Shown in pieces: positions 27,721 to 35,854 of a DNA stretch of 64,000 nucleotides. Made by a program: the position numbers and the translations under genes. Under the pieces are notes generated by a model. The model ran no database searches. It was given only the letters and a program-made list of their open reading frames with translations, and was not told the DNA's origin. The number at the start of each line of letters is the position of its first letter. Position 1 is the first letter of the stretch. Source of the stretch: Alistipes sp. (GTDB lineage: Bacteria > Bacteroidota > Bacteroidia > Bacteroidales > Rikenellaceae). The stretch spans positions 231,175-295,174 of the forward strand of contig JAFYQI010000006.1 of the NCBI GenBank assembly GCA_017547175.1, given 5' to 3'.

Positions 27721-28908
27721 TTACTTACCGAAAGCGGCCACTACGTTATCTGTGGCTTTTTTCAGCAACGCCTCGGGGCAGCAGAGCGTAATACGGATAT
27801 AACCATTACCCTCCGAACCGAAGATACCACCCGGCGTGAGGAATACGTCGGTCTTCTCCATCACCTCATCCGAGAACGAGAAGCTGTCGCCCTCGTAGCC
27901 CTCGGGTAGCTCGGCCCATACGAACAAGCCTGCCTGATGCTTACGATAACGGCAACCGAGTGCATCCAAAAGCGCATAAGCCTGACGCTCGCGACCGTAA
28001 TAGATTTCATTCAACTCCGTGAACCACTCTTCGCCGAGCGCCAAAGCGGTATCGGCAGCAGCCTGGATGGGGTAGAACATACCCGAGTCCATGTTCGACT
28101 TAAAGGTCAGGATCGAGTCGATCCACTCCTTCTTGCCGACAATGACACCCACACGCCAACCGGCCATCGAGTGACCCTTCGAGAGCGAGTTCATTTCAAG
28201 AGCTACCTCGCGTGCACCCTCGACCTCCATGATCGAGATCGGAGCCTCGGCGTTGCGGATAAAGCTATAGGGGTTGTCGTGTACGATCAGGATGTTGTGC
28301 TTCTTACCGAAGGCAATAATCTGCTCGAAGAGCTCCATCGAGGGAGTTTGACCCGTCGGCATGTTGGGGTAGTTTACGAGCATCATCTTTACGCCCTCCA
28401 AACCGGCAGCCTCAATGGCCTCGAAGTCGGGATAGAAATTCGTCTGCTTGTTCAGCGCATAGGTTACCATCTCACCACCGGCAAGACGTACAGCAGCCGA
28501 GTAGGTGGGGTAGCCCGGATTGGGAACAAGGACCTTGTCACCTTGATTGAGGAAGGTCATGCAGATATGCATGATACCCTCTTTCGAACCGATCAGGGGT
28601 AATACCTCGTTCTGGTAGTCGAGCTCCGTGCGATACCACTTTTTGTACCAATCGGCGAAGGCTTTGCGCAGAATCGGTTCACCCTTATATGACATGTATT
28701 TGTGTACATCGGGGCGCTGCGACTCCTGTGCCAGGCGGTCGATAACCGACTGGTGGGGCGGCAGGTCGGGGCTGCCCATAGCTAACTTGATGATCTGGCG
28801 GCCCGTCGTGGCCTCAATCTCGCCAATCTCGCGCAGACGACGCGAGAAATAATACTCACCGATACCGTCGAGGCGATGCGAACGGTCGATTTTTACAGTT
28901 TCTGCCAT
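27721..28908 (-). CDS. class I/II PLP-dependent aminotransferase
   Basis: 395 residues with the fold-type I pattern: LAMGSPDLPPHQ near 42, YPTYSAAVRLAGGE near 133, NYPNMPTGQTPS near 179, HDNPYSFI near 210, and the PLP lysine K244 in NSLSKGHSMAGWRVG, then a conserved arginine in YIRITLCC. The form resembles the aspartate/methionine aminotransferase group that includes DapC/DapL-like enzymes. The amino-acid substrate cannot be fixed from sequence. It is a single gene; no strong promoter was found in the 125-base gap upstream, which holds only an imperfect inverted repeat. Confidence 0.85.
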   Translation of the reverse strand: MAETVKIDRSHRLDGIGEYYFSRRLREIGEIEATTGRQIIKLAMGSPDLPPHQSVIDRLAQESQRPDVHKYMSYKGEPILRKAFADWYKKWYRTELDYQNEVLPLIGSKEGIMHICMTFLNQGDKVLVPNPGYPTYSAAVRLAGGEMVTYALNKQTNFYPDFEAIEAAGLEGVKMMLVNYPNMPTGQTPSMELFEQIIAFGKKHNILIVHDNPYSFIRNAEAPISIMEVEGAREVALEMNSLSKGHSMAGWRVGVIVGKKEWIDSILTFKSNMDSGMFYPIQAAADTALALGEEWFTELNEIYYGRERQAYALLDALGCRYRKHQAGLFVWAELPEGYEGDSFSFSDEVMEKTDVFLTPGGIFGSEGNGYIRITLCCPEALLKKATDNVVAAFGK

Positions 28909-28949
28909 TTATATAAATACTATTAGTTCTTTAGTTTCTTTTTTGCCGT

Positions 28950-28976
28950 CACTATGTGATTTGCTACACGATAGTG
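28950..28976. other. imperfect inverted repeat upstream of the aminotransferase gene
   Basis: CACTATGTG and CACGATAGTG pair around ATTTGCTA with one bulge. It has no T-run on either strand, so it may be an operator or leader hairpin. It is the only structure I see in the 28909-29033 gap. Confidence 0.35.
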
Positions 28977-29033
28977 GGACTATTCCCTGTGTTTTTCGTG
29001 TTGCTTATCAGTAACCAATCTTCTCTTTACCTA

Positions 29034-30698
29034 TTACAAGGCAAAGAGAATGAAGATCTGGGCAGTCAGCACACGTAGGAACATGACTACTGGATAGACC
29101 GTCGAATAGGCTACGGCAGGCATATCGTTACCGGCAATGCCGTTCGCATAGGCTAAGGCCGGAGGGTCGGTCATGGCTCCCGAGAGCATACCCGTCAGGG
29201 TGTAGTAATTCATTTTAAGTACCAAGCGTGCAAAAATGCCGACGATCACCAACGGGAGTATGGTGATAATCGCACCATAGCCGATCCATCGATAACCTCC
29301 ATTTACGACTGCATCAACAAAGCCCTCTCCGGCTCCCAAGCCTACGCAGGCAAGGAAAAGTGCAATGCCCATTTCGCGCAACATGAGGTTGGCACTCATC
29401 GTAGTATAGGTTACCAATCCGAAGTGCGTGCCGAAGCGACCAATGAGAATGGCCACAATCAGCGGGCCACCGGCAAGACCAAGTTTTACGGGCTGCGGTA
29501 CGTTCATCAACGGAATTGAACCGAGTAACACACCGAGCGCGATACCGACAAAGATAGTCACCAAATTCGGGTGGTCGAGTTTCTTGAGCGAATTACCCAA
29601 AACATCGGCTACCTTACCGACCGACTTCTCGGGACCGACTACCATCACGCGGTCGCCCACTTGCAACTCCAAACCTTGATAGGGGATCAGATCCACACCG
29701 GCACGATTGACGCGGGTGATGGTGATGCCGTATTTGGTGCGTAGGCGCAGATCCGAAAATTTCTTACCATTGATTTCAGGCTTTGTGATGAGGATACGGC
29801 GTGAGATGAAGGTCGCATGAGGGGTATTGTGCCCCCATTCCTCGTCGGTCATCTCCACCGTATGGCCGAGGAAGGCGATGACAGCCTCTGAGTCTTCGGG
29901 TTGGCAGATCAAGCGCAGTTTGTCGCCGGTGTGCAGAATCGTAGCACCGTCGGCCATGGTCAACTCTCCCGTAGTGTGAGCTACACGTGAGATGACAAAT
30001 TGACGGTTGATTAGGTCACGGATGTACTCCACCGAACGTCCGTTGAGCAACTGATTCGTAAATTCGACCGAAAGTTTCTCGGCTAACTTCTTTTCGTGAG
30101 CCAAAGCCGCCAACGCTTCGTTCTCCTTTTCGAATTTAATGCGCAGGGCAAAGCGTAGCGCAATAAGTGTTAAAATGATACCTACCACACCCAAGGGATA
30201 GGCTACAGCGTAACCAAGGGCAATCGTCGGGTCTTGGATGCCGGTCGTGTCGGCATAGGCTGCTTGAGCTGCACCCAAGCCGGGAGTGTTGGTTACGGCA
30301 CCTGATAAAATGCCGACCATTGTCGGGATTGGTACGCCGGTTACGATGTGGAGCAGACCTGCGGTTGCAACACCTAATAGCACAATGGCAGCTGCACAAC
30401 CTACGAGTTGCATGCCTCCCTGCTTAAAGGATGAAAAGAAACTCGGACCAACCTGCAGACCAATTGTAAAGACAAAGAGAATCAAACCAAACTCTTGTGC
30501 GAAATGGCGTACTTCGTTGTTGATTGACATGCCAAAGTGACTCAGGGCAATGCCGACAAAGAGAATCCAAGTGATGCCAAGTGAGATACCACGGAATTTG
30601 ATTTTGCCGAGCATGATACCCAGCGTGATGACAAGGGCAATCGTCAACACCGAATGGGCGATACCCTGTCCGAAAAAGAGGTTATGCAACCACTCCAT
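29034..30698 (-). CDS. AspT/YidE-type putative transporter with two RCK-C domains
   Basis: 554 residues. Two hydrophobic halves of about five to six helices each (about 10-185 and 375-554) share the duplicated AspT-YidE-YbjL motif: GAVTNTPGLGAAQ near 130 and GAMTDPPALAYA near 520, both with the asparagine/aspartate-threonine-x-proline core. Two cytoplasmic TrkA-C-like domains lie between them (about 195-275 and 285-365). The family includes the aspartate:alanine antiporter AspT, but most members have unknown cargo. Its promoter region holds an inverted repeat at 30734. Confidence 0.87.
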   Translation of the reverse strand: MEWLHNLFFGQGIAHSVLTIALVITLGIMLGKIKFRGISLGITWILFVGIALSHFGMSINNEVRHFAQEFGLILFVFTIGLQVGPSFFSSFKQGGMQLVGCAAAIVLLGVATAGLLHIVTGVPIPTMVGILSGAVTNTPGLGAAQAAYADTTGIQDPTIALGYAVAYPLGVVGIILTLIALRFALRIKFEKENEALAALAHEKKLAEKLSVEFTNQLLNGRSVEYIRDLINRQFVISRVAHTTGELTMADGATILHTGDKLRLICQPEDSEAVIAFLGHTVEMTDEEWGHNTPHATFISRRILITKPEINGKKFSDLRLRTKYGITITRVNRAGVDLIPYQGLELQVGDRVMVVGPEKSVGKVADVLGNSLKKLDHPNLVTIFVGIALGVLLGSIPLMNVPQPVKLGLAGGPLIVAILIGRFGTHFGLVTYTTMSANLMLREMGIALFLACVGLGAGEGFVDAVVNGGYRWIGYGAIITILPLVIVGIFARLVLKMNYYTLTGMLSGAMTDPPALAYANGIAGNDMPAVAYSTVYPVVMFLRVLTAQIFILFAL

Positions 30699-30733
30699 GA
30701 CCTACTGTAATACTAACCGAATTGCTAAATTGT

Positions 30734-30764
30734 GTGTGTCTTCTTCAGAAGACGCACAAAGTTA
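30734..30764 (-). promoter_or_regulatory. promoter with overlapping inverted repeat upstream of the AspT-type transporter
   Basis: TAACTTTG on the minus strand (plus 30757-30764), with a TTTC 19 bases upstream, is a plausible promoter. Directly after it, GTGCGTCTTC and GAAGACACAC form a strong inverted repeat around TGAA (30734-30757), at the expected start of transcription. It could be an operator or a 5' stabilising hairpin; no T-run follows, so it is not an ordinary terminator. Confidence 0.55.
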
Positions 30765-30821
30765 CGATTTATTACAGAAATTTGAAAATAAAAGCCCCGA
30801 AAAGGGTCAATAAAACACGTA

Positions 30822-31517
30822 TTAATAGAAATATTGTCCTAGAATAGGCGTCAGTAAGGCAGTGGCAACCCCCATCAAAGCCATGGCAAGACCGCTCATA
30901 GCCCCTTCGATGGCTCCAAGTTCGATGGCACGCGATGTGCCGATACCGTGCGAAGCAGCACCTAGCGAGAAGCCTACCGACTCAGGGGTGCAAACACCTC
31001 CGTAGTGGAGAATTTGCGGGCCAAATACAGCTCCGAAGATTCCGACACAAAAGACCACTACCGAAGTGATTGAGATGATACCGCCCATTGGCTCGGCAAT
31101 GGTGATAGCGATAGGTACGGTGACCGATTTAGGAGCTATCGAGTTTAAAATCGTGCGGTCGGCACCTAGCCAAGCTGCAATCCATACGACGCTCAATACT
31201 CCTGCTACACAGCCTGCGAGTGTCGAACATAAAATAGGCAGCAGGTTGCGGCTAAGGCGTTCACTCTGCTCATAGAGCAGATAGCCAAGCGATACGACCG
31301 AAAGTCCAAGGGCAAAATCGAGTATATGTGTTGCCTCCATATAGCGATCGTAGGGAATATCGACCATGCGCAGAAAGACGATGACGGCTACAAAGGTCAG
31401 TAACACTGGGTGTAAAAGCATCAGACGTGTGCGGCGATGCAGTGCGCTGCCGGCAACAAAGAGCGCAATGGTTATCGTCAAGAGAACCAAATCGGAGGTA
31501 AAAAATGCTTTCATCAT
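30822..31517 (-). CDS. lrgB: LrgB/CidB family membrane protein
   Basis: 231 residues, mostly hydrophobic with about seven transmembrane segments. It contains IAPKSVTVPIAITIAEPMGGI and GAASHGIGTSRAIELG, the two best conserved LrgB stretches. LrgA and LrgB form a membrane pair linked to autolysis control and to export of small organic acids in other bacteria. The ATG overlaps the lrgA stop (ATGA). It is the last gene of an operon that begins with feoAB. Confidence 0.93.
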   Translation of the reverse strand: MMKAFFTSDLVLLTITIALFVAGSALHRRTRLMLLHPVLLTFVAVIVFLRMVDIPYDRYMEATHILDFALGLSVVSLGYLLYEQSERLSRNLLPILCSTLAGCVAGVLSVVWIAAWLGADRTILNSIAPKSVTVPIAITIAEPMGGIISITSVVVFCVGIFGAVFGPQILHYGGVCTPESVGFSLGAASHGIGTSRAIELGAIEGAMSGLAMALMGVATALLTPILGQYFY

Positions 31518-31855
31518 TTACGTTTGAGTTTGGCAATCCATTGAAAGGTGAGACCTGTCACCAACAGAACCACGATGGTTGAGAGCACGGCAGCTGCGAC
31601 GATGGCCCATATATGGTCCAAAATGACCGTGTAGGACTCCATGAGACCTACACCGTAGGGGATGAAAAAGAGCGCCATGGAGCCCAATAAAAATTTGGCG
31701 GTTGGGCGTACTGTTTCCGCATTGACAAGGTGAAGTTTGAGCGCCACAAAGAGGATGATCATACCGAGTACATTGCCCGATATGTAGCCTCCAATCAAAA
31801 AGCTTAATAGATTGCCGAGTACCCAGCAGAGTAGAATGACGAGTAATCCGAGCAT
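31514..31855 (-). CDS. lrgA: LrgA/CidA family holin-like protein
   Basis: 113 residues with about four transmembrane segments and a basic tail (AKLKRK). GNVLGMIILFVALKLHLV and GSMALFFIPYGVGLME are typical CidA/LrgA sequence. It partners LrgB, which overlaps it by four bases. Its ATG overlaps the stop of the small Cys-rich gene by one base (TAATG), coupling it to the iron operon. Confidence 0.93.
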   Translation of the reverse strand: MLGLLVILLCWVLGNLLSFLIGGYISGNVLGMIILFVALKLHLVNAETVRPTAKFLLGSMALFFIPYGVGLMESYTVILDHIWAIVAAAVLSTIVVLLVTGLTFQWIAKLKRK

Positions 31856-32031
31856 TAGCAGTTTCTCTTATCGTGTTTCTTTTCCCACTCCTTACTTCGC
31901 ATGCCGCAGTGCCCATAACGGCACCCTTCGCAGTTGCGTGTGCGACAAAAGAAGGTGCGCCATATCCAACGCCAAACAAAGACTATTACTACGGCGAAAA
32001 TTGTCCATACGACCCATTCCTGCCAATTCAT
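31855..32031 (-). CDS. FeoB-associated Cys-rich membrane protein (58 residues)
   Basis: Read directly from the sequence: ATG at 32031, TAA at 31855-31857. It begins MNWQEWVVWTIFAVVIVFVW, one transmembrane helix, then a short cytoplasmic-type tail with cysteines at 29, 34, 37 and 42 (FFCRTRNCEGCRYGHCGM) and a lysine-rich end with a last Cys58. This fits the small Cys-rich membrane proteins encoded beside FeoB in many bacteria. It lies 12 bases after the feoAB stop. The cysteines could bind iron or serve as a redox switch for FeoB; that is inference. Confidence 0.85.
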   Translation of the reverse strand: MNWQEWVVWTIFAVVIVFVWRWIWRTFFCRTRNCEGCRYGHCGMRSKEWEKKHDKRNC

Positions 32032-32043
32032 GTGCTATTGGTT

Positions 32044-34416
32044 TTAGAGTAATAACATGCCAATATGATAGAAGATCCATGCCACACCCCATGCAACCAA
32101 AGTGTTGTAGATCAACCCGCCAATTGCCCATCGCCAACCAGCCTCTGAACCAATGGCGGCAATAGTGGCTATACATGGGAAGTAGAGCAGTACAAAGATC
32201 AAAAATGCTAGTGCCGAAGCGGGGTTAAAATCGCCGCTCTGTTGTAATTTTTTGGCTAGTGATCCCGACTCAATATCCTCTTCAGCGTAGAGTACGCCGA
32301 TGGTCGAAACAATAATCTCTTTGGCTGCCACTCCCGAGAGTAGCGATACGCCTGCTTTCCAATTCAGTCCGAGCGGCTCAAAGATCGGTTGACACGCCTT
32401 GCCCATTTGACCCAAATATGAGGTTTCGTAGTGGTTTGTCGCAGGCGTTTGTGACGAATCGGTACGTGGATAGTAACTCAAAAACCAGATGATGATTGAT
32501 GCCACGAGAATCATGCCTCCCATCTTCTTCAGGTATTGAGCGCATTTGTCCCACATGTGCGAAAGGGTGGCATGCCAGGTCGGGATACGGTAAGGGGGCA
32601 ACTCCATCACAAAGGGGGTTTCATCCACGGGGAAGAAGAAAAAGCGCATGAGTCGGGCCGTTAGAATAGCCATTAAAACGCCTAACACATAGAGTCCGGT
32701 CATGATCAAACCGCCTGATGTGGGGAAAAATGCGGCTGTGAGCAGGATAAAGAGTGGCAGACGTGCACTGCACGACATAAAGGGGGTGATCAGAATCGTA
32801 ATCAATCGGCTCGACTGACTTTCAATGGTGCGTGATGCCATGATAGCCGGCACGTTGCATCCGAAGCCCATGATGAGCGGAATGAATGATTTGCCATGCA
32901 GACCTGCGCGATGCATTACACGGTCCATGATAAATGCGGCACGAGCCAAGTAGCCCGAATCCTCCATGAACGAGATGAAGAGGTAGAGTATCATGATGTT
33001 GGGCAGGAATACGATGACCGATCCTACGCCGCCAATGATACCATCCACGACCAAGTCGCGCAAAACACCGCTCGGAAGCAGCTTATTGATGCCCATTCCG
33101 ATTTGTCCGACCAGCCAATCGATCCACGTTTGCGGATAGCTTCCCAGCGAGAAGGTACACCAGAACATGATACCCATAATCAGGAAGAAGATCGGAAATC
33201 CCCATGCCTTGTGTGTAACCACAAGGTCGATTAGGTTCGTCATGGTGCGTTCATCCACTTTTCCTGCCGTAAAGGTCTCCTTTAATGCACCCGAAATAAA
33301 GCCATACTTCTGATTCGACAGTGCGGTCTCGACATCTTCTCCCAAATCACCTTCGATATGTTTAACAACGCGATCGCGGATGGAACTCCAGGCTGCATAG
33401 TGGGGAAGTTGTGAGAGTTGTTGCTCCACTTCGCGATCTCGCTCCATCAGTTTGAGTGCAAAATAACGTGGCGGGAAGTGCTTGGGTAGCTCTTCTCGAT
33501 GAGCAGTGAGTGCATGGTTGAGTCGTTGCAAACCATCTTCAATGATGGCACCTTGATTAATGTGGATGTGTCGAACACGTTCGTCGGTTCCTTCGTAAAC
33601 GGCAATGACCGTGTCAAGCAACTCTTCGATACCCTTGCGATTGCGGGCTTCAACCGGTATGATCGGTACACCCAACATGCGACCCAGTGAGTCATGGTCG
33701 AGTTTTGCGCCCGTAGCCTCCAACTCGTCATACATGTTCAGCGCAATCACCATGCGTGGGTTGATGTCGATCAACTCGGTCGTCAGGTAGAGGTTGCGCT
33801 CCAGATTCGAGGCTACAACGGCGTTGATAACGACGTCGGGTTGCTCATCGGCAATGTGCGTGCGTACAAAACGCTCTTCGGGCGTATATGCCGACAGAGC
33901 ATAGGTGCCAGGCAGATCGGTAATCTCGAAGCGGTAGCCTTTATAGTGGCGAACTCCGCGTTTGGCTCCTACCGTGACACCGCTGTAATTGCCGACATGT
34001 TCATGTCCGCCCGAGATGGCGTTAAAGAGTGACGTCTTGCCGCTGTTCGGGTTACCGACTAATGCTACACTGATCGTGCGACTACTGCGCGAAAGAACGT
34101 CGTCAATGGTGCGTAACGGTTGATCCTCCTCCTCGGCGAAGGGGGTGTTTCGATCAGCCTCTTGTTGAATGGCGAGCAACTCTTCGGCCTCTTCGTCACT
34201 GAGGACAATGACCATTTCGGCTTCGCTGCGACGGAGCGATACGTCGTAGCCCATTACCCGATATTCGATCGGGTCTTTGAGGGGTGCGTTGAGAATGACT
34301 TCCACCCGCTGGCCGCGGATGAAACCCATCTCGACAATACGACGACGAAAACCGCCGTGGCCTGTCACCTTGAGTATTGTGGCCGATTCGCCGCTCTTAA
34401 GTTCGGATAGTCGCAT
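32044..34416 (-). CDS. feoB: FeoA-FeoB fusion, ferrous iron transporter
   Basis: 790 residues. Residues 1-75 are a FeoA (SH3-like) domain (LSELKSGESATILKVTGHGG). After a linker, the FeoB GTPase has G1 GNPNSGKTS near 120, G3 DLPGTYALS, G4 NMYD, and the helical GDI domain. The membrane part begins near residue 395 and has the repeated gate motifs: SGYLARAAFIMDRVM, GFGCNVPAIM with a conserved Cys, and a second gate half. It imports Fe(II) across the inner membrane. The fused form is common in Bacteroidota. First gene of the operon with the Cys-rich protein and lrgAB. Confidence 0.96.
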   Translation of the reverse strand: MRLSELKSGESATILKVTGHGGFRRRIVEMGFIRGQRVEVILNAPLKDPIEYRVMGYDVSLRRSEAEMVIVLSDEEAEELLAIQQEADRNTPFAEEEDQPLRTIDDVLSRSSRTISVALVGNPNSGKTSLFNAISGGHEHVGNYSGVTVGAKRGVRHYKGYRFEITDLPGTYALSAYTPEERFVRTHIADEQPDVVINAVVASNLERNLYLTTELIDINPRMVIALNMYDELEATGAKLDHDSLGRMLGVPIIPVEARNRKGIEELLDTVIAVYEGTDERVRHIHINQGAIIEDGLQRLNHALTAHREELPKHFPPRYFALKLMERDREVEQQLSQLPHYAAWSSIRDRVVKHIEGDLGEDVETALSNQKYGFISGALKETFTAGKVDERTMTNLIDLVVTHKAWGFPIFFLIMGIMFWCTFSLGSYPQTWIDWLVGQIGMGINKLLPSGVLRDLVVDGIIGGVGSVIVFLPNIMILYLFISFMEDSGYLARAAFIMDRVMHRAGLHGKSFIPLIMGFGCNVPAIMASRTIESQSSRLITILITPFMSCSARLPLFILLTAAFFPTSGGLIMTGLYVLGVLMAILTARLMRFFFFPVDETPFVMELPPYRIPTWHATLSHMWDKCAQYLKKMGGMILVASIIIWFLSYYPRTDSSQTPATNHYETSYLGQMGKACQPIFEPLGLNWKAGVSLLSGVAAKEIIVSTIGVLYAEEDIESGSLAKKLQQSGDFNPASALAFLIFVLLYFPCIATIAAIGSEAGWRWAIGGLIYNTLVAWGVAWIFYHIGMLLL

Positions 34417-34440
34417 GGATGTGTGTGCACTTTATTTTTG

Positions 34441-34471
34441 CAAAGATACACTTTTTGCGGAAATATCCGAA
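34441..34471 (-). promoter_or_regulatory. promoter of the feoAB-lrgAB operon
   Basis: TATCTTTG on the minus strand (plus 34441-34448), 24 bases before the feoAB ATG, with TTCG at 19 bases upstream. A small palindrome ATACCCATCCATGGGTAT lies further upstream at about 34471-34488, next to the end of the efflux channel gene, and could be a regulatory site or part of a terminator. Confidence 0.55.
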
Positions 34472-34489
34472 TACCCATCCATGGGTATT

Positions 34490-35854
34490 TTACCATCCCC
34501 CTCCGAGTGCTTTGCAAAGTGTGACGTAGTTGATGTATTGCTGCGCAATCAACCCTACAAGATCCATCTGGGCCGAATAGAGCGTACGTTCGGCATCGAT
34601 AATGTCGAGGTAGTTGGACAAACCGTTTTGATAGAGTGCGTAGGCCATCTCAACGATCGATCGATAGGCGACGACGAGTTGTGTGTAACGATCTACCTCT
34701 ATGCGATTGGCATTGACCATCGAGAGAGCTTTCTCAACATCGGCAAAAGCCTCTAGAATGGTTTGCTCGTAGGTGTGAGCTGCCTGGTTGTAGGCTTCGA
34801 TGGCGGCGCGCTCGTTACTGCGCAGACCTTGAAATTGGAAAATAGGTCCCGTAAATCCCAATGCGGCGCCCCATATAGCCGGGTTCGATGATAGTAAACC
34901 TTTTGTTGAGTTGGCCCCTATCCCGCCTTTGGCTGTCAATAGAATAGATGGAAATCGTTTCAGTCGAGCCAAGCCGGCTTCTGCCGCTGCACGATTGAGC
35001 GCGTAGTAGGCCTGCATAATATCCGGTCTGCGTTGTAGCAACTCCGAAGGTAGGCCGATCGAAAGTTGTTCGGGATAGTGGTCGGTTAGCAAACCTATAC
35101 CTGAGCCTTCAGCGGTAATAGGCTCGGGAACGATGCCGGTAAGTGTATTTAATGCTAAACGGGTCTGCTCGATTGCGCTTTGGTAGCGGGGAATGTCGGC
35201 TTCGGAACTATATACCAATCCTTGCGATTGCTCACGATCTACACCACTCGACATTCCGTAGCGGAACATCGAATCGACCAGTGCGGCAGATTCGCGGCGC
35301 AGACGTGTAGTGCGTTGGGCAATCAGTAGGTCACGTTCATATTGCAGTAACGTGAAATAGGTAGTTGCTACTTCGGCAGCAAGTGATAGTTCGACGCCGC
35401 GATAGTTCCAAACTGCGCTCTCAAATGCCGCTTGTGCTGCTTTGGTGGTCTCTCTTAATTGCCCGAAAAGAGGACTTTCCCAGCTTGCCTCCGGGGTGAT
35501 TGCATACTGCTCAACGATTTTATTTGTGCGGTTATAGTTGCCTTGCGCCGAGAGATCGTATCCGAACTGCGGCAATAAGGCGGAGCGAGCAGCCATCCGA
35601 TTCTGGCGAGCCTGCTCAATGCGTGAAGAGGCAATCCAAAGATTGCGGTTGTAATCCAGCGCACGCTCGACAAGCTGGTTGAGTGTGGTGTCTCCAAATA
35701 GCTCCCACCAATCATGGTTCAGATCGAGTGAGTCGTGGCTGAATAGTTCACCGTAGATGTAATGCTCATGAACGGGCGTTTGTGGTGCGAGAAGTCGAGG
35801 TGCACAACTGCTCGACAGCATCAGTATCAAAGATAAAAAATAGAGTTGTTTCAT
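34490..35854 (-). CDS. TolC/NodT-like outer-membrane efflux lipoprotein
   Basis: 454 residues with a lipoprotein signal (LSSSC, Cys17). Two outer-membrane efflux protein repeats give the coiled-coil barrel layout: DWWELFGDTTLNQLVERAL near 48, RLRRESAALVDSMFRYGMSSGVD near 195, LLQRRPDIMQAYYALNRAAAEAGLARL near 275, and FADVEKALSMVNAN near 375. It forms the outer-membrane exit duct of the RND system encoded just upstream; its ATG overlaps the pump stop by four bases. Confidence 0.94.
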   Translation of the reverse strand: MKQLYFLSLILMLSSSCAPRLLAPQTPVHEHYIYGELFSHDSLDLNHDWWELFGDTTLNQLVERALDYNRNLWIASSRIEQARQNRMAARSALLPQFGYDLSAQGNYNRTNKIVEQYAITPEASWESPLFGQLRETTKAAQAAFESAVWNYRGVELSLAAEVATTYFTLLQYERDLLIAQRTTRLRRESAALVDSMFRYGMSSGVDREQSQGLVYSSEADIPRYQSAIEQTRLALNTLTGIVPEPITAEGSGIGLLTDHYPEQLSIGLPSELLQRRPDIMQAYYALNRAAAEAGLARLKRFPSILLTAKGGIGANSTKGLLSSNPAIWGAALGFTGPIFQFQGLRSNERAAIEAYNQAAHTYEQTILEAFADVEKALSMVNANRIEVDRYTQLVVAYRSIVEMAYALYQNGLSNYLDIIDAERTLYSAQMDLVGLIAQQYINYVTLCKALGGGW

